DNA of 64,000 bases from Rotaria sp. Silwood1 (lineage: Eukaryota; Rotifera; Eurotatoria; Philodinida; Philodinidae). The DNA is taken from the NCBI GenBank assembly GCA_905250075.1, contig CAJNOP010000281.1, positions 180,774 through 244,773 of the forward strand, in the 5' to 3' direction. Under the pieces are notes generated by a model. It saw nothing but the letters and a program-made list of their open reading frames with translations. It did not search any database and was not told the DNA's origin. Shown here one piece after another: positions 12,274 to 24,905 of this stretch (within the stretch, counting starts at the first letter, position 1; each line of letters opens with the position of its first letter). A program made the position numbers and the translations under genes.

Positions 12274-13192
12274 CCGGGTGGAGCAAAAGTTTTGCCGCAT
12301 TTTTTGTTTTGCATGTATCTCTGTTCAAGAGCATGACAAAACGTTGATCTTTTTTTAAAAGATGCGTCGTCGAATTCTCTACAAACTTCTCTTAGCCTTA
12401 ATTTAGAACAATAGAACTGAACATTTTTCCAGGTCGTATAGTGTGATCATATGAACTGCGCTTACTTCCCACACACTTTTTTTTGTTTTTTCAATGAGCT
12501 TTCCAAGTTACAAACAGGCTCGTAACAGACTTTCTCTTTGTAATTTGAGTGTACATCAAATGCTCTTTCAGAATTATTTGTAAGTGTTTGATCGCAATCT
12601 ATATTTATCTAAAAACTATGGCTTGTCTATGGTGCTACAACGAAAACGGCTCTCTTGGCACTATTCAGATTTTTCTTCAATGTAAATCGTTTTTTTCACG
12701 CGTTATTTGGGCTGCATATAGAAAGAGAAATCAATTCTCTACAAAATACTGGAAAAATGAACTCGATTTAGTTATAGGCGGCATTTCTAGAATGCTTTCT
12801 TTGAAAAGGAGAAGCCAGACATGAAAATCGCGTTATTTTCAAAATATGGCAGAGCGCCAAACCGAATGAATAAACATTTAAAAACGTTGGATATATATTC
12901 AGTCGACAGAGAATTTTAAGAGCTGTCTAGCAATAAATTATGCTTTAATAATAAAATATTCACTTGCAAGAAAAGAATGAACTATTAAAAAATGTGTGGG
13001 AAGTGAACGCAGTTCACATGATTACACTATGCGATCTGGGAAAATGTTCAGTTCTATTGTTCTAAATTAAGGCTAAGAGAAGTTTGTAGAGAATTCGACG
13101 ACGCATCTTTTAATAAAAAAAATGTTTTGTCATGCTCTTGAACAGAGATACATGCAAAACAAAAAATGTCGCAAAACTTTTGCTCCACCCGG
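12274..13192. mobile_element. Non-autonomous DNA transposon with ~205-bp terminal inverted repeats
   Basis: The left end CCGGGTGGAGCAAAAGTTTT and right end AAACTTTTGCTCCACCCGG are inverted copies, flanked on both sides by TA (12272-12273 and 13193-13194), the target of Tc1/mariner-type elements. The inverted match continues inward for about 205-210 bp (to ~12483 and from ~12988) with a few differences. The ~500-bp middle holds one 91-codon plus-strand frame without transposase motifs (no DDE/D pattern seen), so the copy looks non-autonomous. Few differences between the arms suggest a fairly recent insertion or gene conversion. Confidence 0.85.
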
Positions 13193-13382
13193 TAAGCTCT
13201 TGGTATGTCATATGAATTCAAATAAGGCATTCTCCTTTGACTAGAAACGTGCTAAAGCTTTCCTGAAATAGAAAGAAAAATGGTTCTTTTTAATCTTTTA
13301 GAATTGACAGCCCATGTTAATGTAGCAAGTATATTCTCATCAAACCTCGACCTCGGAAGAATCGAAGATAAGAGCATCCGAA

Positions 13383-13440
13383 TGGTGTGAGTGTGGATGT
13401 AAATAATAAGAAGAGTAACAACCGCACTCACACTCACACT
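13383..13440. repeat. Telomere-like hairpin 5
   Basis: Left arm GTGTGAGTGTGGATG, loop with AATAAGAAGAG, right arm of CACTCACACTCACACT. Confidence 0.75.
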
Positions 13441-13760
13441 CTAAATGTCTTGTACTGACTTATAGATATTGATAGGAAACTGCTTTTCATTGAGGTATCA
13501 AAGAGTAATATATAGAGCCGCTACCGAAACAATCCCTAGGGTGCTTCGATGAACTACCTTCGAAACTCCCAACAGTTTCTGTATAAGATTTCTGCCCCAT
13601 AGTTATATGGAAATGGTGACAACGCGGACCGAGTCAGATTATGTAGTGGCAGTCTACCAACAATACAAGACCATTATGTCATGTATTAAAAGTTTATTTT
13701 CAAAAAATCTAGGCACAGCTGACAAAGTCAGAAAAATAGCATTGCATATGGCGCAATCTA

Positions 13761-13834
13761 TGGTGTGGGTAGATGTGGGTGTGAGTGTGTTTTCAAACCA
13801 TCCACACCCACACACTCATACCCACACCCATACC
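13761..13834. repeat. Telomere-like hairpin 6
   Basis: Left arm GGTGTGGGTAGATGTGGGTG, loop TTTTCAAACCA, right arm of CCACACCCACACACTC type. It lies ~250 bp upstream of the MFS transporter start. Confidence 0.8.
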
Positions 13835-14085
13835 TGATAACCAAAATATAAACCAATTTGAACAACATTCAATATAGAGTTTTATGCAAGAAAATTGTTC
13901 AAGAAATAAGTTCCATAGAATAGAACAATGTGATGATCATATAATAATCATCGTCGAGAGATAAAAATCGTTCTATTTTTCAGCATAGAAAAAGTGCTAA
14001 AGAAAGATAAAATATTTATCTTTTTACCTTGATATAAATATATTTAATATAAAGACAAAATTTCTCTATTTGATAATAAAAACAA

Positions 14086-15862
14086 ATGAATGAAAAAGAA
14101 ACGCGTAGTAATGACGACGGTCATATTGAAAATGGTTTAAATTATTATCTAAAACAAAAATGGAAATTATTTGTCACTTTATTTAGTTTATTTAGTTTTA
14201 TGACAATGGTAAAATATTTTTTTTTGCAAAATTTGTAATAAAACAATTATTTTTGTATTTATTATTATTAAAACAAAAATAAACCGTTAGGGAATGGAAC
14301 TTGAAATTTCTGGTTCAACAATGTTACCTTTGAGTATTCAAGTAAGAACAAATTTGGCTAAATTATCTTGGATTATTGCAGCAAAAAATTTTGGATATAT
14401 GATAATAGTTGTTTTTTTTGGACTTTTGTTTCAATCAATTACAAAAAATTATTCAGAATTCATTTTACCCATTGCTTATCTTTTACCATCTATAGGTTTT
14501 TAATTATCTTCAATAAATAATCATTAATTCCTATTTTATTTCTATATTTAGCAACAGCATTAACTCCATATTTTAAATCTTTATGGGCACTTTGTATTGC
14601 TTTGTTATTTCAGGGAATATCACATGGTTTAATAGACTTAGGTAAACATCATGGTTTTTTAGAATTAGAAATTATTTAACTTTTCTTGATTAGCTTTAAA
14701 TACATTGATAACAAATATGTGGTCAAGCCGTTCTACAGCACCATTAAATTGTATTTATTTTGGATATCCTGTTGGTGCTTTACTTTCTATTATTGTTGTT
14801 CGATCATTTCGTCAAAATGATCCTTTAATTGATAAAAATTATATTAAATATTCAAATTCTACAATAATTATAAAAGAAAATTATTTTCAATCAGAATTAG
14901 TTGGAGCGTATATAATGACATCAATATTTTGTTTAATATCATCAATTGGATTTGCTTTGATGGCTTATAAACAAAATCAATATAAAAAGAAAGAAAAATT
15001 AAAAGAACTTGTTACTTTACAATCAAATGTAAAAGAAGAAATAAATATTCAATCGAAATCTAAAAGATTATTTAATCAATCAAAATTTTGGAAAATATGT
15101 AGTCCAACAACATGTGGACAAGGTTATTTCGCTTACGGATTTATTTTAATATTTCTTATATTATTATTTAATTTTTTTGTTGGTAAGAATTTTCTTTATT
15201 TTTTATTAATAAATTTTTCTAAGAATAGATTTCTTTTTTTAATAGGTGGAATTGAACAAGGTTTTACAAAATTTTTTATTTCATTTGTTGAACAAGAACA
15301 AGTAAATCCAAATAAAAAAGATTCTATTTATTCAATGATTTTTTATTGGTTACCAATGTTAATTGGACGAATATTTTCAACTTTTTTAACTGTTTCATTA
15401 ATAAGTCCACATACTATGTTAACAATATCATTATTTTTATGTTTATTAACATATTTATTATGGATTTTATTTATTTGGTATATTGGTTTAAATCGTATAT
15501 CTCTATTTCTATTAGTAACAGCAAATGGTTTATCAATATCACCAATATCTGCAACATTAATTGGTTGGATAAAACAATTTTTACGATTGACGCCGATTGA
15601 ATTATCATTAATATTATCATCAAATGCCACAGGTGGAATAATATTTGGATTAATTTTTGGTTTCATTTTTCAACACTATGGTGCAAAACATTTATTTACT
15701 CTTTTAATTGTTTTGATTTTTATCATGTTTATTTTATTTCTATTCGCTTTATTTTTGCAACGTTTTCATTCAAAACGAGAAAACAAATATCAAACGAATG
15801 AAGCAATTAATCAAGAAGATAATACATTCGAAACATTTCTTAGACATAATCAATATGATTAA
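14086..15862 (+). CDS. MFS transporter, MFSD4/NaGLT1 (sodium-dependent glucose transporter 1)-like
   Basis: Five exons read in one frame: 14086-14208, 14291-14495, 14552-14641, 14694-15182, 15246-15862, with introns of 82, 56, 52 and 63 nt and GT-AG ends. The product (~487 residues) is a multi-pass membrane protein. Family-like motifs include GMELEISGSTMLPLSIQ after TM1, NLAKLSWIIAAKNFGYM, GISHGLIDLALNTLITNMW in the TM4-5 region, and VGGIEQGFTKFFISFVEQ with the conserved Gly/Glu at the start of the second half. Relatives in animals move glucose or related solutes across the plasma membrane. The fourth intron is a multiple of three and stop-free, so a retained-intron form would stay in frame. 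Upstream is telomere-like hairpin 6. The identification rests on motif similarity and topology. Confidence 0.8.
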
Positions 15863-17895
15863 TTATACAACAAACTATCATTATCAATAATCAACAACAT
15901 TCATATTTAATAAGATATTTTCATTTGAAAAACATCTATTTGTCTATATTTTTAGAGTAACAAAAAGATTACTTCTATAATTATTGAAATGATAAAAAAT
16001 TTACATATTAGTCTTTATTCGATCATAAAGTAAACCTAATTATTTAATTGAAATGATTTGTGTTTACAGATTATTATTTGAAAGTTAGAAAAAATTTTAT
16101 TAAGTTATCGACTTCATCAGAAACAGTGCCGACAAGTGACATCAAGATGAGGATATTTACAAATATGAGACAAACGTTTGCATCAAGCTCATAGTGTTAC
16201 AAGTCAGTCGAAACTGAGTAGACTTTATAGAAATTTTTCTTGCAGTTGGAAATGCGCAAAAATATTGCTGCTTCGATCAATTTTTACATAATAGTCAAAC
16301 TTTGAGACAAGTTCTTTAATTTACAAAAAACTAAAACAATTTGCTACGTAGCAAATACTAGTATAAAATCGAAAGATATTTTACTTTGTCTTCGAGCTTT
16401 TTGTATTGGAAGCATTTTGGGATCCTGCTTAGAAAAGTTTTTGAACCTTTCTCGTTCCACTTTTGTGATAGCTATTAACCAATGTGATCACTACACAATT
16501 TCATTACAAAACTTTGAACTTGTATACAGTTTTCCTGAAGACAGACATAAGAATTTTAGTTATGGTTGAAGATTCGAACTATCGTATAAGTCATTGCGTT
16601 CTTTTCGCTTTTGTCACAGTATTTTCAATTCACTAATTGTCAATAAGGATAGTACAGTTAGTGCGCATTTACTTAAGAAATTTGAAGAATGATTCTGAAT
16701 TAAATTGTTAGAAAAAACTTTAGATATTCTAAATCATCTTTACTTATCACAGAAAGTAATTAAGTTCTTTTTGTAATTTCAATAGCTATTTTATTCATGA
16801 AATTATCTCATTACATGAAATCTTTACAACATCAAAGAAAAGTATAGCACAAACCTTCGGAAATTAAAGAAAAAAGGTAGTCAAAAAAAAACTTCTGAAA
16901 TTTTCAAAAATAGACCTGTGGTAGTCTACCAAAAATGAGAGAATGATGCAACTGAAGTCCTGATTTTCTCAAATTCAAAGAAATCTTATCAGAAATTTCT
17001 TTCTAAAGTGAAAGAAAGCAATCATCAGAATTTTTAAAAGCAGGAAGATGATAGTGTCTTCTCTCGGTCGCATCACTAATGAACTTCATAGAACAAAGCT
17101 ATCAAATATCGAAGTAACCAAACTTGGATACAATATTTAACCAGCTTTCAGATATAGTTTTTATTAGAGTTTACTGAAACTTGTAGAGAAACGGATGTAT
17201 CTTTTACAAGATAGTGGATATTTTTAAGACAAAAAAGCATTATCAAAGTATTTAAAAACTTGAACAAAAAGAAAAATAATAGATTCTATGATAGTTGAAG
17301 TATCTCAAAACAATACAGAATCCGTCGAATATATAAAATACTTTATGTTAAACATATTCGTGTGTTTATTTCTAAACAGAATTCGATTTAATTCTTTATA
17401 TATTCAAATATTCATCTTTCATGAAAAGAATTTTATCACGTCATAAAACTCTTTGTAATGTCACTATGACATGATTAAATCAACTTGATCAATAGGCAAA
17501 ATCAATTCTACTTTAGTATACTGAATAGATTATATAAAGGATATGTTCTATGATTTAATAACAGGAATAAAATGACAAATGTTTAAATAATGTATATGAT
17601 TTTTGTAGATAAAATGTTAATTTGATCATAATGAAAAGAGAGAAATATATCATCATTTGTATCAAAATTTCGGATGATTTCTAGAAAATCTTTCTTTTTT
17701 TTTATATTTAAAATACCTGTTAAATAATTCATTTATTAATATACAAAAGAAAAATTCCAAGAAGAACCTCTTCTTAAATAAATTCAAAAAAAGTTCTCAT
17801 GAATTCTGAAATAGAATCGTCCATCTAGTTACATGCAAGAATATAAATTCAATAACATTTCTATCGAATATATACAATAAAAATTACAAAGGTTT
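15863..17895. other. Intergenic, no recognised gene
   Basis: Two kilobases of AT-rich sequence with no convincing frame, repeat or inverted structure. Confidence 0.5.
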
Positions 17896-17952
17896 AGGGT
17901 ATGGGGTGGGTGTGAATGTTGATAATTCTTTTCTTTACCCACACCAACACTC
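17896..17952. repeat. Telomere-like hairpin 7
   Basis: Left arm GGGTATGGGGTGGGTGTG, loop with TTGATAATTCTTTTC, right arm ACCCACACCAACACTCC. Confidence 0.75.
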
Positions 17953-18094
17953 CAAAATCCTTGAAATTCATAAAACTTCAGCCTAATCTGTGTTGTCGAA
18001 GGGTAGACTTGGATGGGTTTAAATTTTATGTACAAATTTTCTATTATTACTCAATTGTTATGTTCTTGTCTCTGACACATAATACATTGCCACC

Positions 18095-18144
18095 TGAGTG
18101 TAGATGAAGTTTTAAAAGAGATCACCACCCATACCCACCCTCAA
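18095..18144. repeat. Telomere-like hairpin 8 (degenerate)
   Basis: Weak left arm CTGAGTGTAGATGAAG facing CACCACCCATACCCACCCTC. The most degraded member; included with lower confidence. Confidence 0.45.
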
Positions 18145-18521
18145 GAATTACCTAGATTTATGATAAAATGTTGATCTATTTCATGCGTCATTTTAGTTAA
18201 TTCTTCAAAATTTCAGAAATTACTTATATTTATGGTTCTGCTGATGCTATTTATTCTTTTGCTTTAATGAGGGAAGTTTTGGTAAAACAAACATTGAAAT
18301 TTCCTTTTTAGCAAATCTAAACATAACTATAGACAATTCAAGAGTTCATAGGCAATGGTTTTTCTTTGATTTGTACGATCATTTCATGTTAATAATGCCT
18401 CGATATTTTGTCGTTCAAGGTAAAGTTGTGTCGAATCAAAGAGAAGAACATGTAGTATATCACTTTGTTTGACAAGCAGAGGTATTTCTATGAGAATAAA
18501 AAAACAGATACATAGTGAATG

Positions 18522-19195
18522 TCAATCGATTCCATTGAGATTGTCACCGATACAACCAAAAACAATGCCTTCGAAGTTCTCTTCATCGATCAAACATTGA
18601 ATTACTTTTAAATAGATTTGTTTTGATTCTTTAGTAAATATATTGAATGATAATTTTTTCATGATAATGTCATTCAATGGTACCATCTCTTCCTCATTCG
18701 GAAAAATCACTTTCAACCCATGTTCAATCAAATGTTGAACAACATGACTATCCGGTTTCATCGCGAAACTTGTACCCAAAAAATCTGATCCAGATATATG
18801 GTCAAATACCGCGATCTCTATCCTGATTATTTCAAAATTTACCTTGTGAATTTTTCTCTGTTTTATAGCATAGACGACAGCATCACTGATGTGTAGAACT
18901 ACCAAATCTGAATAACATTCAGCAATTCGTGATACAACAATCTGGGCTAATCAGACAGGTTGAATAGAAATGAATGAAATCTAGCAAAATTACCCGTGTT
19001 CGAGCCAATCACTAGAAGATTAATGTCACTATTGACTAATTAACGAAGATCTTCAACAAGATAGTCGATAGCTTTGGACCATTCACATTACTCGAGTAAC
19101 TTAACATAGTGGAAAATATTTACCGACACGATTTGAATGCAACTGCTATGGCCTGGCAATGCTTCATTAACCATACGGTTTATATGATTGTAATA
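18522..19195 (-). pseudogene. Aspartate/glutamate racemase family pseudogene
   Basis: Minus-strand segments match the family in order. They are YYNHINRMVNEALPG (family: YYxxIN near the N-terminus), KAIDYLVEDLR, then NLLVIGSNTG where functional enzymes have a Cys-Thr-Asn-Thr motif, then LHISDAVVYAIKQR (HIADAT-like), FLGTSFAMKPDSHVVQHLIEHGLKVIFP (abridged match to the LLGTxFTM block) and GIVFGCIGD where GCTE is expected. The first catalytic Cys region is altered and the second keeps Cys but loses Thr-Glu. The Gly-rich N-terminus is missing. In-frame TAA codons lie at 19088-19090 and 19040-19042. A small intron (18947-18993) fits GT-AG rules. A second candidate intron near 18840 does not restore frame. 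The family is mainly bacterial, archaeal and fungal, so a horizontally acquired gene since decayed is plausible. Confidence 0.75.
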
Positions 19196-19788
19196 CTTCA
19201 ATCAATAGCATATATAAGTAAGACTTCCTTAATTTATGATTTACATCAACTGTCGAAAAATATGTTAAGCTGACGAGCAAGCTACACATGCGCTGTTGTC
19301 TTACTTTGCTTTCCATAAATTGATGATTAGAGCAAAACTGACATAAGTGAATGTATAGACGAAGAAAAACGTTATTAACAGTTCTCATTATTGCTAGGAT
19401 CAAAAAGAGAAAGTGCAAAGCTCATAGATTTCATTAAGGGTTTAACTGCAACGAGATGGCATATACGACTTGTCTGTTGTCAATCTCGTACATTTATCTT
19501 TTTACTAGGGTTTGTGAATGAAGATTTGAATAGTCTATCGATTAATAATATATTCCAACTAAACGAAGTTTGAAGCACGCTTTACTAATACCTTTCATAT
19601 CTAGATATTTTCTTTTTAATGAAATGTACAGTTTGATTCGATGAACGATGATAAATTGTACACGAAGTAAGGATTTTGTAATAAAATTGAAACTTGATTC
19701 AAATTATTGACATAGATTAGTAAGTAAAATTCTATTGATATTCAGAACTTTATTGCTATCAATAGGATATCAAAGTAAAAAGTCTAAA

Positions 19789-19879
19789 TATGAGTGCGAA
19801 TGTGTGAGAGTGTGAGTATGGTTGTCAGTGAAGAGAAGATGACCATCTAAACATCCACACCCACACCCAAATCCTCACA
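19789..19879. repeat. Telomere-like hairpin 9
   Basis: Left arm of TGAGTGCGAATGTGTGAGAG type, loop GTCAGTGAAGAGAAGATGAC (itself a small palindrome around GAAGAGAAG), right arm ATCCACACCCACACCC. Confidence 0.75.
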
Positions 19880-20118
19880 AGGTATGAAATATATCGAAAA
19901 AACAATAATTGAACTATACCATATTATCAGTCAATTCGCTATCATAATACGACAACAAGAGAAATCTCTTGGTAAGTAAATAATTGAAAAATATGACAAG
20001 ATTGCTTTATGAGATTTTCAAAAGTTTTTATTTTAGTCAGAATTGAAGATAAATTCGATGCTAAAAAGCGTCGTGAAACGCATCTTCATACTTGCAAATA
20101 CATCCGCATCCTAGAATT

Positions 20119-20180
20119 TGAGGATGTGGGTGTCCTTGTGCATGTGCAGATGATGAAGAAAACTAAAACACCCACACCTT
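20119..20180. repeat. Telomere-like hairpin 10
   Basis: Left arm GAGGATGTGGGTGTCCTTG, loop GATGATGAAGAAAACTAAAA, right arm CACCCACACCTT. Confidence 0.7.
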
Positions 20181-20550
20181 ACAAACTCAGCAACAAAAAT
20201 ATTTTCTCGCTGACATAGGCCACGTTATTTGTCATACGACTTCAGTATCTTTCGTGATAACGTGTGATATAAATACATATCTATGTATTTGTGTTCTGTG
20301 CTTGTATAGTTACATCACATGAAGCAATGTCTGAGTCACTATGACGTTTATCTTTTTCTTCATTTGAAATAGATACTACGGATAAAACGTAAATAAATGA
20401 AGTCATAAAATCATATTTATTCGTACTGTTGTATAGACACATGTCACATTCACTTCAATAGCGTTAGTATTTACATAAAAAAGATAATGTCTGAGAAACA
20501 TGGTAATTCATATACAGTTACAATGTAGTTTTTGGAAACTTCGAAGAAAA

Positions 20551-20633
20551 GAATGTGGGTGTGGGTGTGAATTATCTAGTCATCAACAGCCACACCCATC
20601 CACATCCACGACCACACCCCATACCCACGCTCT
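20551..20633. repeat. Telomere-like hairpin 11
   Basis: Left arm AATGTGGGTGTGGGTGTGAA, short loop, then an ~50-bp C-rich arm of CCACACCCATCCACATCC type. It ends ~50 bp from the stop codon side of the minus-strand F-box gene. Confidence 0.8.
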
Positions 20634-20681
20634 AGTCGCAAAAATTATTTTTAAAATGTTTGATAGTTTAATATAATATGT

Positions 20682-22405
20682 TCAACTTTTAATCCATACA
20701 TAAAAATTACCATCATCTGGAGTAAATATAAAATCAGAAGCATCAATTTCATATACACATTGTTGAAACCAAGTTATTGCAGTACTATATGATTTATCAC
20801 GCCAAGTAGGATAATATATGTGTAAACTGAGTAATTGTTGCATATTTCGGAAAACCGGTAGAGTTGTTTTAGGAAACGATACTATATTTAACGATAAATG
20901 TTTACATGTATTACAAAATATGTTAACAATATAGGAAAGAAGCTCTGGATATATAAGCGATTGACAACAACTCGTATCTGAAAAACAATCAGATATAGTT
21001 AATGATTGAATTCGTTTAGATAATTGATCACAAACAGCCTTATTTTTAAATGAACCTGTTAATTGTATTAAAGCAGGAGTCAATAATGTTAATGATTGAA
21101 GTTGACCTGCATATTCAAGAAAATCTGCAAAATCATTTGTTGACATACATACATGTTGTTGAAATTCTAGATGACGTACATTTTTCAATAGAGAATACCA
21201 ACTTCTAGGCAAGTCGTTTTTGAGTATTAATCGAACAATGTTGGATATAAGAAAACCTTGTTGTGGCATTTCACATTTTGTACTCAATAGTAGTGTTTGA
21301 ATTCTGTGATACGAATCATATTTTCTTTTATCGGTATTATTTGTAACTAACGTTGATATGCTCATATCGTATGACTTGATATCGAGTCGTATTTGTGAAA
21401 ATGCAAACGGTAATGTATAAATAACGCCCTCTGCCGAATGTAGATAATTGGAATCACATCGAACAAACCAACGCTTTTCTTCTAAGTAGAAGAATGTAGA
21501 AAACGAAGCCATTGCTTGATTTACATCATATGATTCATTCGGATAGCGAACAAAATGAAAACAAAATTGAAAAGTTTTGAGTAAAGACAATGATGATTTT
21601 ATAAGTTCTTCCCATTTTCTACCATTCGGTAATGGACTATAATATCCTTGATCATATAAAGCAAGTTTAATTAATTGTGTCATTTCACAAAGTGAAATTC
21701 GTAAATTCTCTCCATCTCTTGTTTCATTATAGATCAATTGCAGTTGTTGTAATGTTTTTGGTAATGTTAAAATACAATTATAATGACACATATAATTTAT
21801 AGTATATTCAAGACTTTTCAAAGAATAGAACTTCTGAAAATAAAAATAATATCTTAATTCAAATTCAAAGAATTTCTCATCTTTTTAATTACTTTTATCC
21901 AATCATTACATTTACATCCAGTAACGACAAGTCGTTTTAATGATGGCAATTCAAATGATGGAATATCTTCTCCACAAATTGTTGTCACTGTTAATGAGAT
22001 AAGATTATCGAATGATACAAGTTGTGATAGAATATCAGTTGCAAATTTAGGCTTCATATTCAAGATTGAAAGTGATTGTAATTGAGAAACATTTTCAGCA
22101 AGTGGAAATAATTGATAAAAGAGTCTTATTTGTCCTGGTGTTTTATCATCATCACAAAGACATAACGATCGCCATCGATGCATATTATGATGTTGAATAA
22201 CATAATAAAATTTATCTTTAGTTACAGACTTGAAATCAAATTTATTAACCCATTTGATAAGTAGACATTGAAAACGAGTGTTTAATTGTGAAAATCCATA
22301 GGTAATATCCACACCGTTTAAATATTGAAAAATTTCGAGAAAAATTTCATTAGGTAGTTGTTCGAGGAATTTTAATTTACTTTGGAAGTTTGTTGCGACA
22401 CTCAT
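20682..22405 (-). CDS. F-box protein with divergent C-terminal repeat region
   Basis: Two exons: 22405-21893 and 21833-20682, with a 59-nt GT-AG intron (21834-21892). Splicing joins DWIK to KFYSLKSLEY and gives about 554 residues. An F-box lies near residues 13-50 (LEQLPNEIFLEIFQYLNGVD, then FSQLNTRFQCLL). The rest is Leu-rich and resembles degenerate leucine-rich-repeat scaffolds (LQSLSILNMKPKF, LISLTVTTICG, LPSLKRLVVTGC, LQSLTLLTPALIQLTG, LLSLHIYYPTW). F-box proteins usually act as substrate receptors in SCF ubiquitin ligases; the target is unknown. The frame is intact. Large families of such proteins are typical of bdelloid genomes. A telomere-like hairpin lies immediately 3'. Confidence 0.8.
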
Positions 22406-22502
22406 ATTTGATGAGAATCGTAATATGATTGTTAGTACGCATCAAAAAAAAAATCTTTTGCATGTGATAAATAAATATATCTTATGACGTTTCGTTTCTA
22501 TT

Positions 22503-22635
22503 TTTTGCGTCGAACAATATAGGTTTAAGAAGGGTATGCTAAAAAAAAGTCAGCAGCTAAAAATACGTATTTATATTATTATTTGGTGCGTCACACGATA
22601 TAGGTTTATTGAGTACATATTAGAAAAAAGTCGTA
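22503..22635. repeat. Imperfect tandem duplication, ~80-bp period
   Basis: Two related segments (GTCGAACAATATAGGTTTA and GTCACACGATATAGGTTTA, each followed by a GAAAAAAGTC-like end) about 80 bp apart, just upstream of the F-box gene start. Could be promoter-associated; function unknown. Confidence 0.5.
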
Positions 22636-22997
22636 AAGAGAAGAAACACAATTGTGTATGATTACTAAAAAGAAGATATCTGTAAAATAGAAACAGAGCA
22701 CAGACTAAAAATATTAGTAGAAGTATTTTTTGAAATAGATCATACTGTGTATACTCCATCTGCACATATTTGATTTTCGATCAATGCAGTCATAGATCAT
22801 GCAATAAAAATTTTTTTCTATGATAAATTTAATACAAATCTATACAAAATTAGTTTCTTTCTTCTTTTTTTATCCTTATCAGTATCAAACATGACTCATT
22901 TTATAGTAAGCTTTTTTTAACTAAACGGGCAAACAAATGCCACGTGATTAAAGAACAATATACTTTACTCGATAAAAGCAATGATAAATCCATAAGA

Positions 22998-23035
22998 AGG
23001 GTGTCGATGAATAGAAGACCAACCCTCACACCCTT
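22998..23035. repeat. Telomere-like hairpin 12
   Basis: Left arm GAAGGGTGTCGATGAAT, loop AGAAGACCA, right arm ACCCTCACACCCTTTT. Compact. Confidence 0.65.
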
Positions 23036-24905
23036 TTTACGTTATACAGAAATTAATGTACGTAAATAGTAATATTTTCGAAAAATTATTCAGTATGTTT
23101 TCATACTTTAAAAAACAACATTCCTTTATTGAACTGTGAAAATTTATATCGTTTTTCTACATGGAAAATGGAAATACTGAACAAAGCTTGGTCTACTTTT
23201 GTAGTTGCTACTTGTAACAGATCTATGTTTCATTTATGATGCATTGTGCTTATTTAGAAGTTGAAATACAATCATTTCATCAGTATCCATGAAGTTAAAA
23301 ATCAAAATAATGAAATGAAATTAAATTGATGATGAAAATATTCGTTCAAATGAAATTAAAAAAAACTTTTTAAAGTCCCTAGGTATTGCTCATTAGACAA
23401 ATATGCCTGTGTTCTCTCAGCAAAATGCAGTATACCTCTTAAGGTACACAATAAGGATCCTACCGTCAAATTCATTGAAATATCCAAAGGAATTTGGTAT
23501 AAAATACTAACATCCGCTAGAATTACGATTGCAGAAAACAAATTTTGTGTATTTATCGAGAAGTTTATTACACTAATATACACATGTTTTTCGAAAAATA
23601 TCCGACTGCTAAAAACTTATGGTAGAACAATCATGCCACTCATTTTTCGTAATCAATAATACTATCTCCAACTATTATTCCTCTTAGAATACTCATCTCT
23701 CACTTCTCAAACTTCCTTTCAAAAAAAATAAAAACCACGCCATCAAATTCATATATTGCAAAAAAACATTGTCGGTAGGACATTTTCACTCATATCAAGA
23801 TAGGTAAGTATGAAGAAAGATAAATGCCTCACACAGCTCGTGATTTTTGATTCGAACAGATGATGTAAACTATTTAGCTTTGAAAGAAAAGTAGCCAAAA
23901 AAAAAGGAGTTTGTCATGAAAAGGAGAAGCATTCACATGCCAGTTCAATTCAGATGATAACACACGATCATCATATAACTAAAAAAATAAAAATTTAACC
24001 ATTAATAAATAAAAATGAATTAACTAAAATAAGAAAAAGAAAGATCATTTTTGTTTAACATTCAACATTTTTAATATGATCCTTAATTATTAATAATTTT
24101 ATTTTAAAACGAAAAAAATTAATATTTCTTTTTCTTTTTCAAATATTAATTATTTTTTAATCGAAGATTAATATTTTTTTTTTGTTTATTGCAAGATAAA
24201 TAGAATACTATATATAGACAGAATTTGACTATTATACTTATATAATTTCTTTAATATTATCAATGAATTCAATTAATAACTGTTCGGTTATTTTTGAAAT
24301 GTATTTGTCAAAATTTTAAAATTTACTTATATAAGAGAAATAATTAACCAATTAAATTGATTAAAATAGTCTTTTCTATTTGGTTCTTTTTTTACATATA
24401 AGATAATAAGAAGTATTTTTTTTTTAATATTGTTCCAATTTATATACCGTTAAATATGAATTATATATAAACACATAGAAAAATGCACATTCATTAGAGA
24501 AACTCATAAAACAAACTATGTTTATATAAATGAGTAGAAAATTCTTAAAAAGTACATGAAATATTTATATATATGAATTAGACAATATTATTCGACGAAA
24601 GAAAATTTGAATGTGACACATATAAATGAAATATTTTTTCATTTAATCTTTTTTTTTTTAATATAATGAAACAAGCAAGTATTTATTTTATTAATCTTTT
24701 ATAGATATAAGTTACAAGAAACAACTTGTTTACTTCAACCAATGAGTAGTGACGAAATATATCTAATACATAAAAGGAAGTACACTTATATCTAAATTAA
24801 CTTGCAATTCTTCGTGTTTCACAACGTCGTCGTTCAACTAATATTTCAGCCAAATGTCGAACTCGAAACCGATGCTAGAAGTGGACAAGAGATGTTAATA
24901 TATGG

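Larger units (their letters stand above)
19196..20550. other. Intergenic with two hairpins
   Basis: No gene recognised. Holds hairpins 9 and 10 (listed separately). Two short frames near 19167-19573 show no family motif. Confidence 0.45.
22406..24905. other. Intergenic, very AT-rich
   Basis: Contains a short tandem duplication upstream of the F-box gene and hairpin 12 (both listed). From ~24000 to 24780 the sequence is almost pure A/T. No gene recognised. Confidence 0.45.

Noticed and set aside
24790-24880. Basic segment HRFRVRHLAEILVERRRCET as a last exon of the small three-exon gene
   Set aside because: It has an acceptor in front, but the frame does not join to the preceding exon, and the gene already ends at a TAA at 24906.
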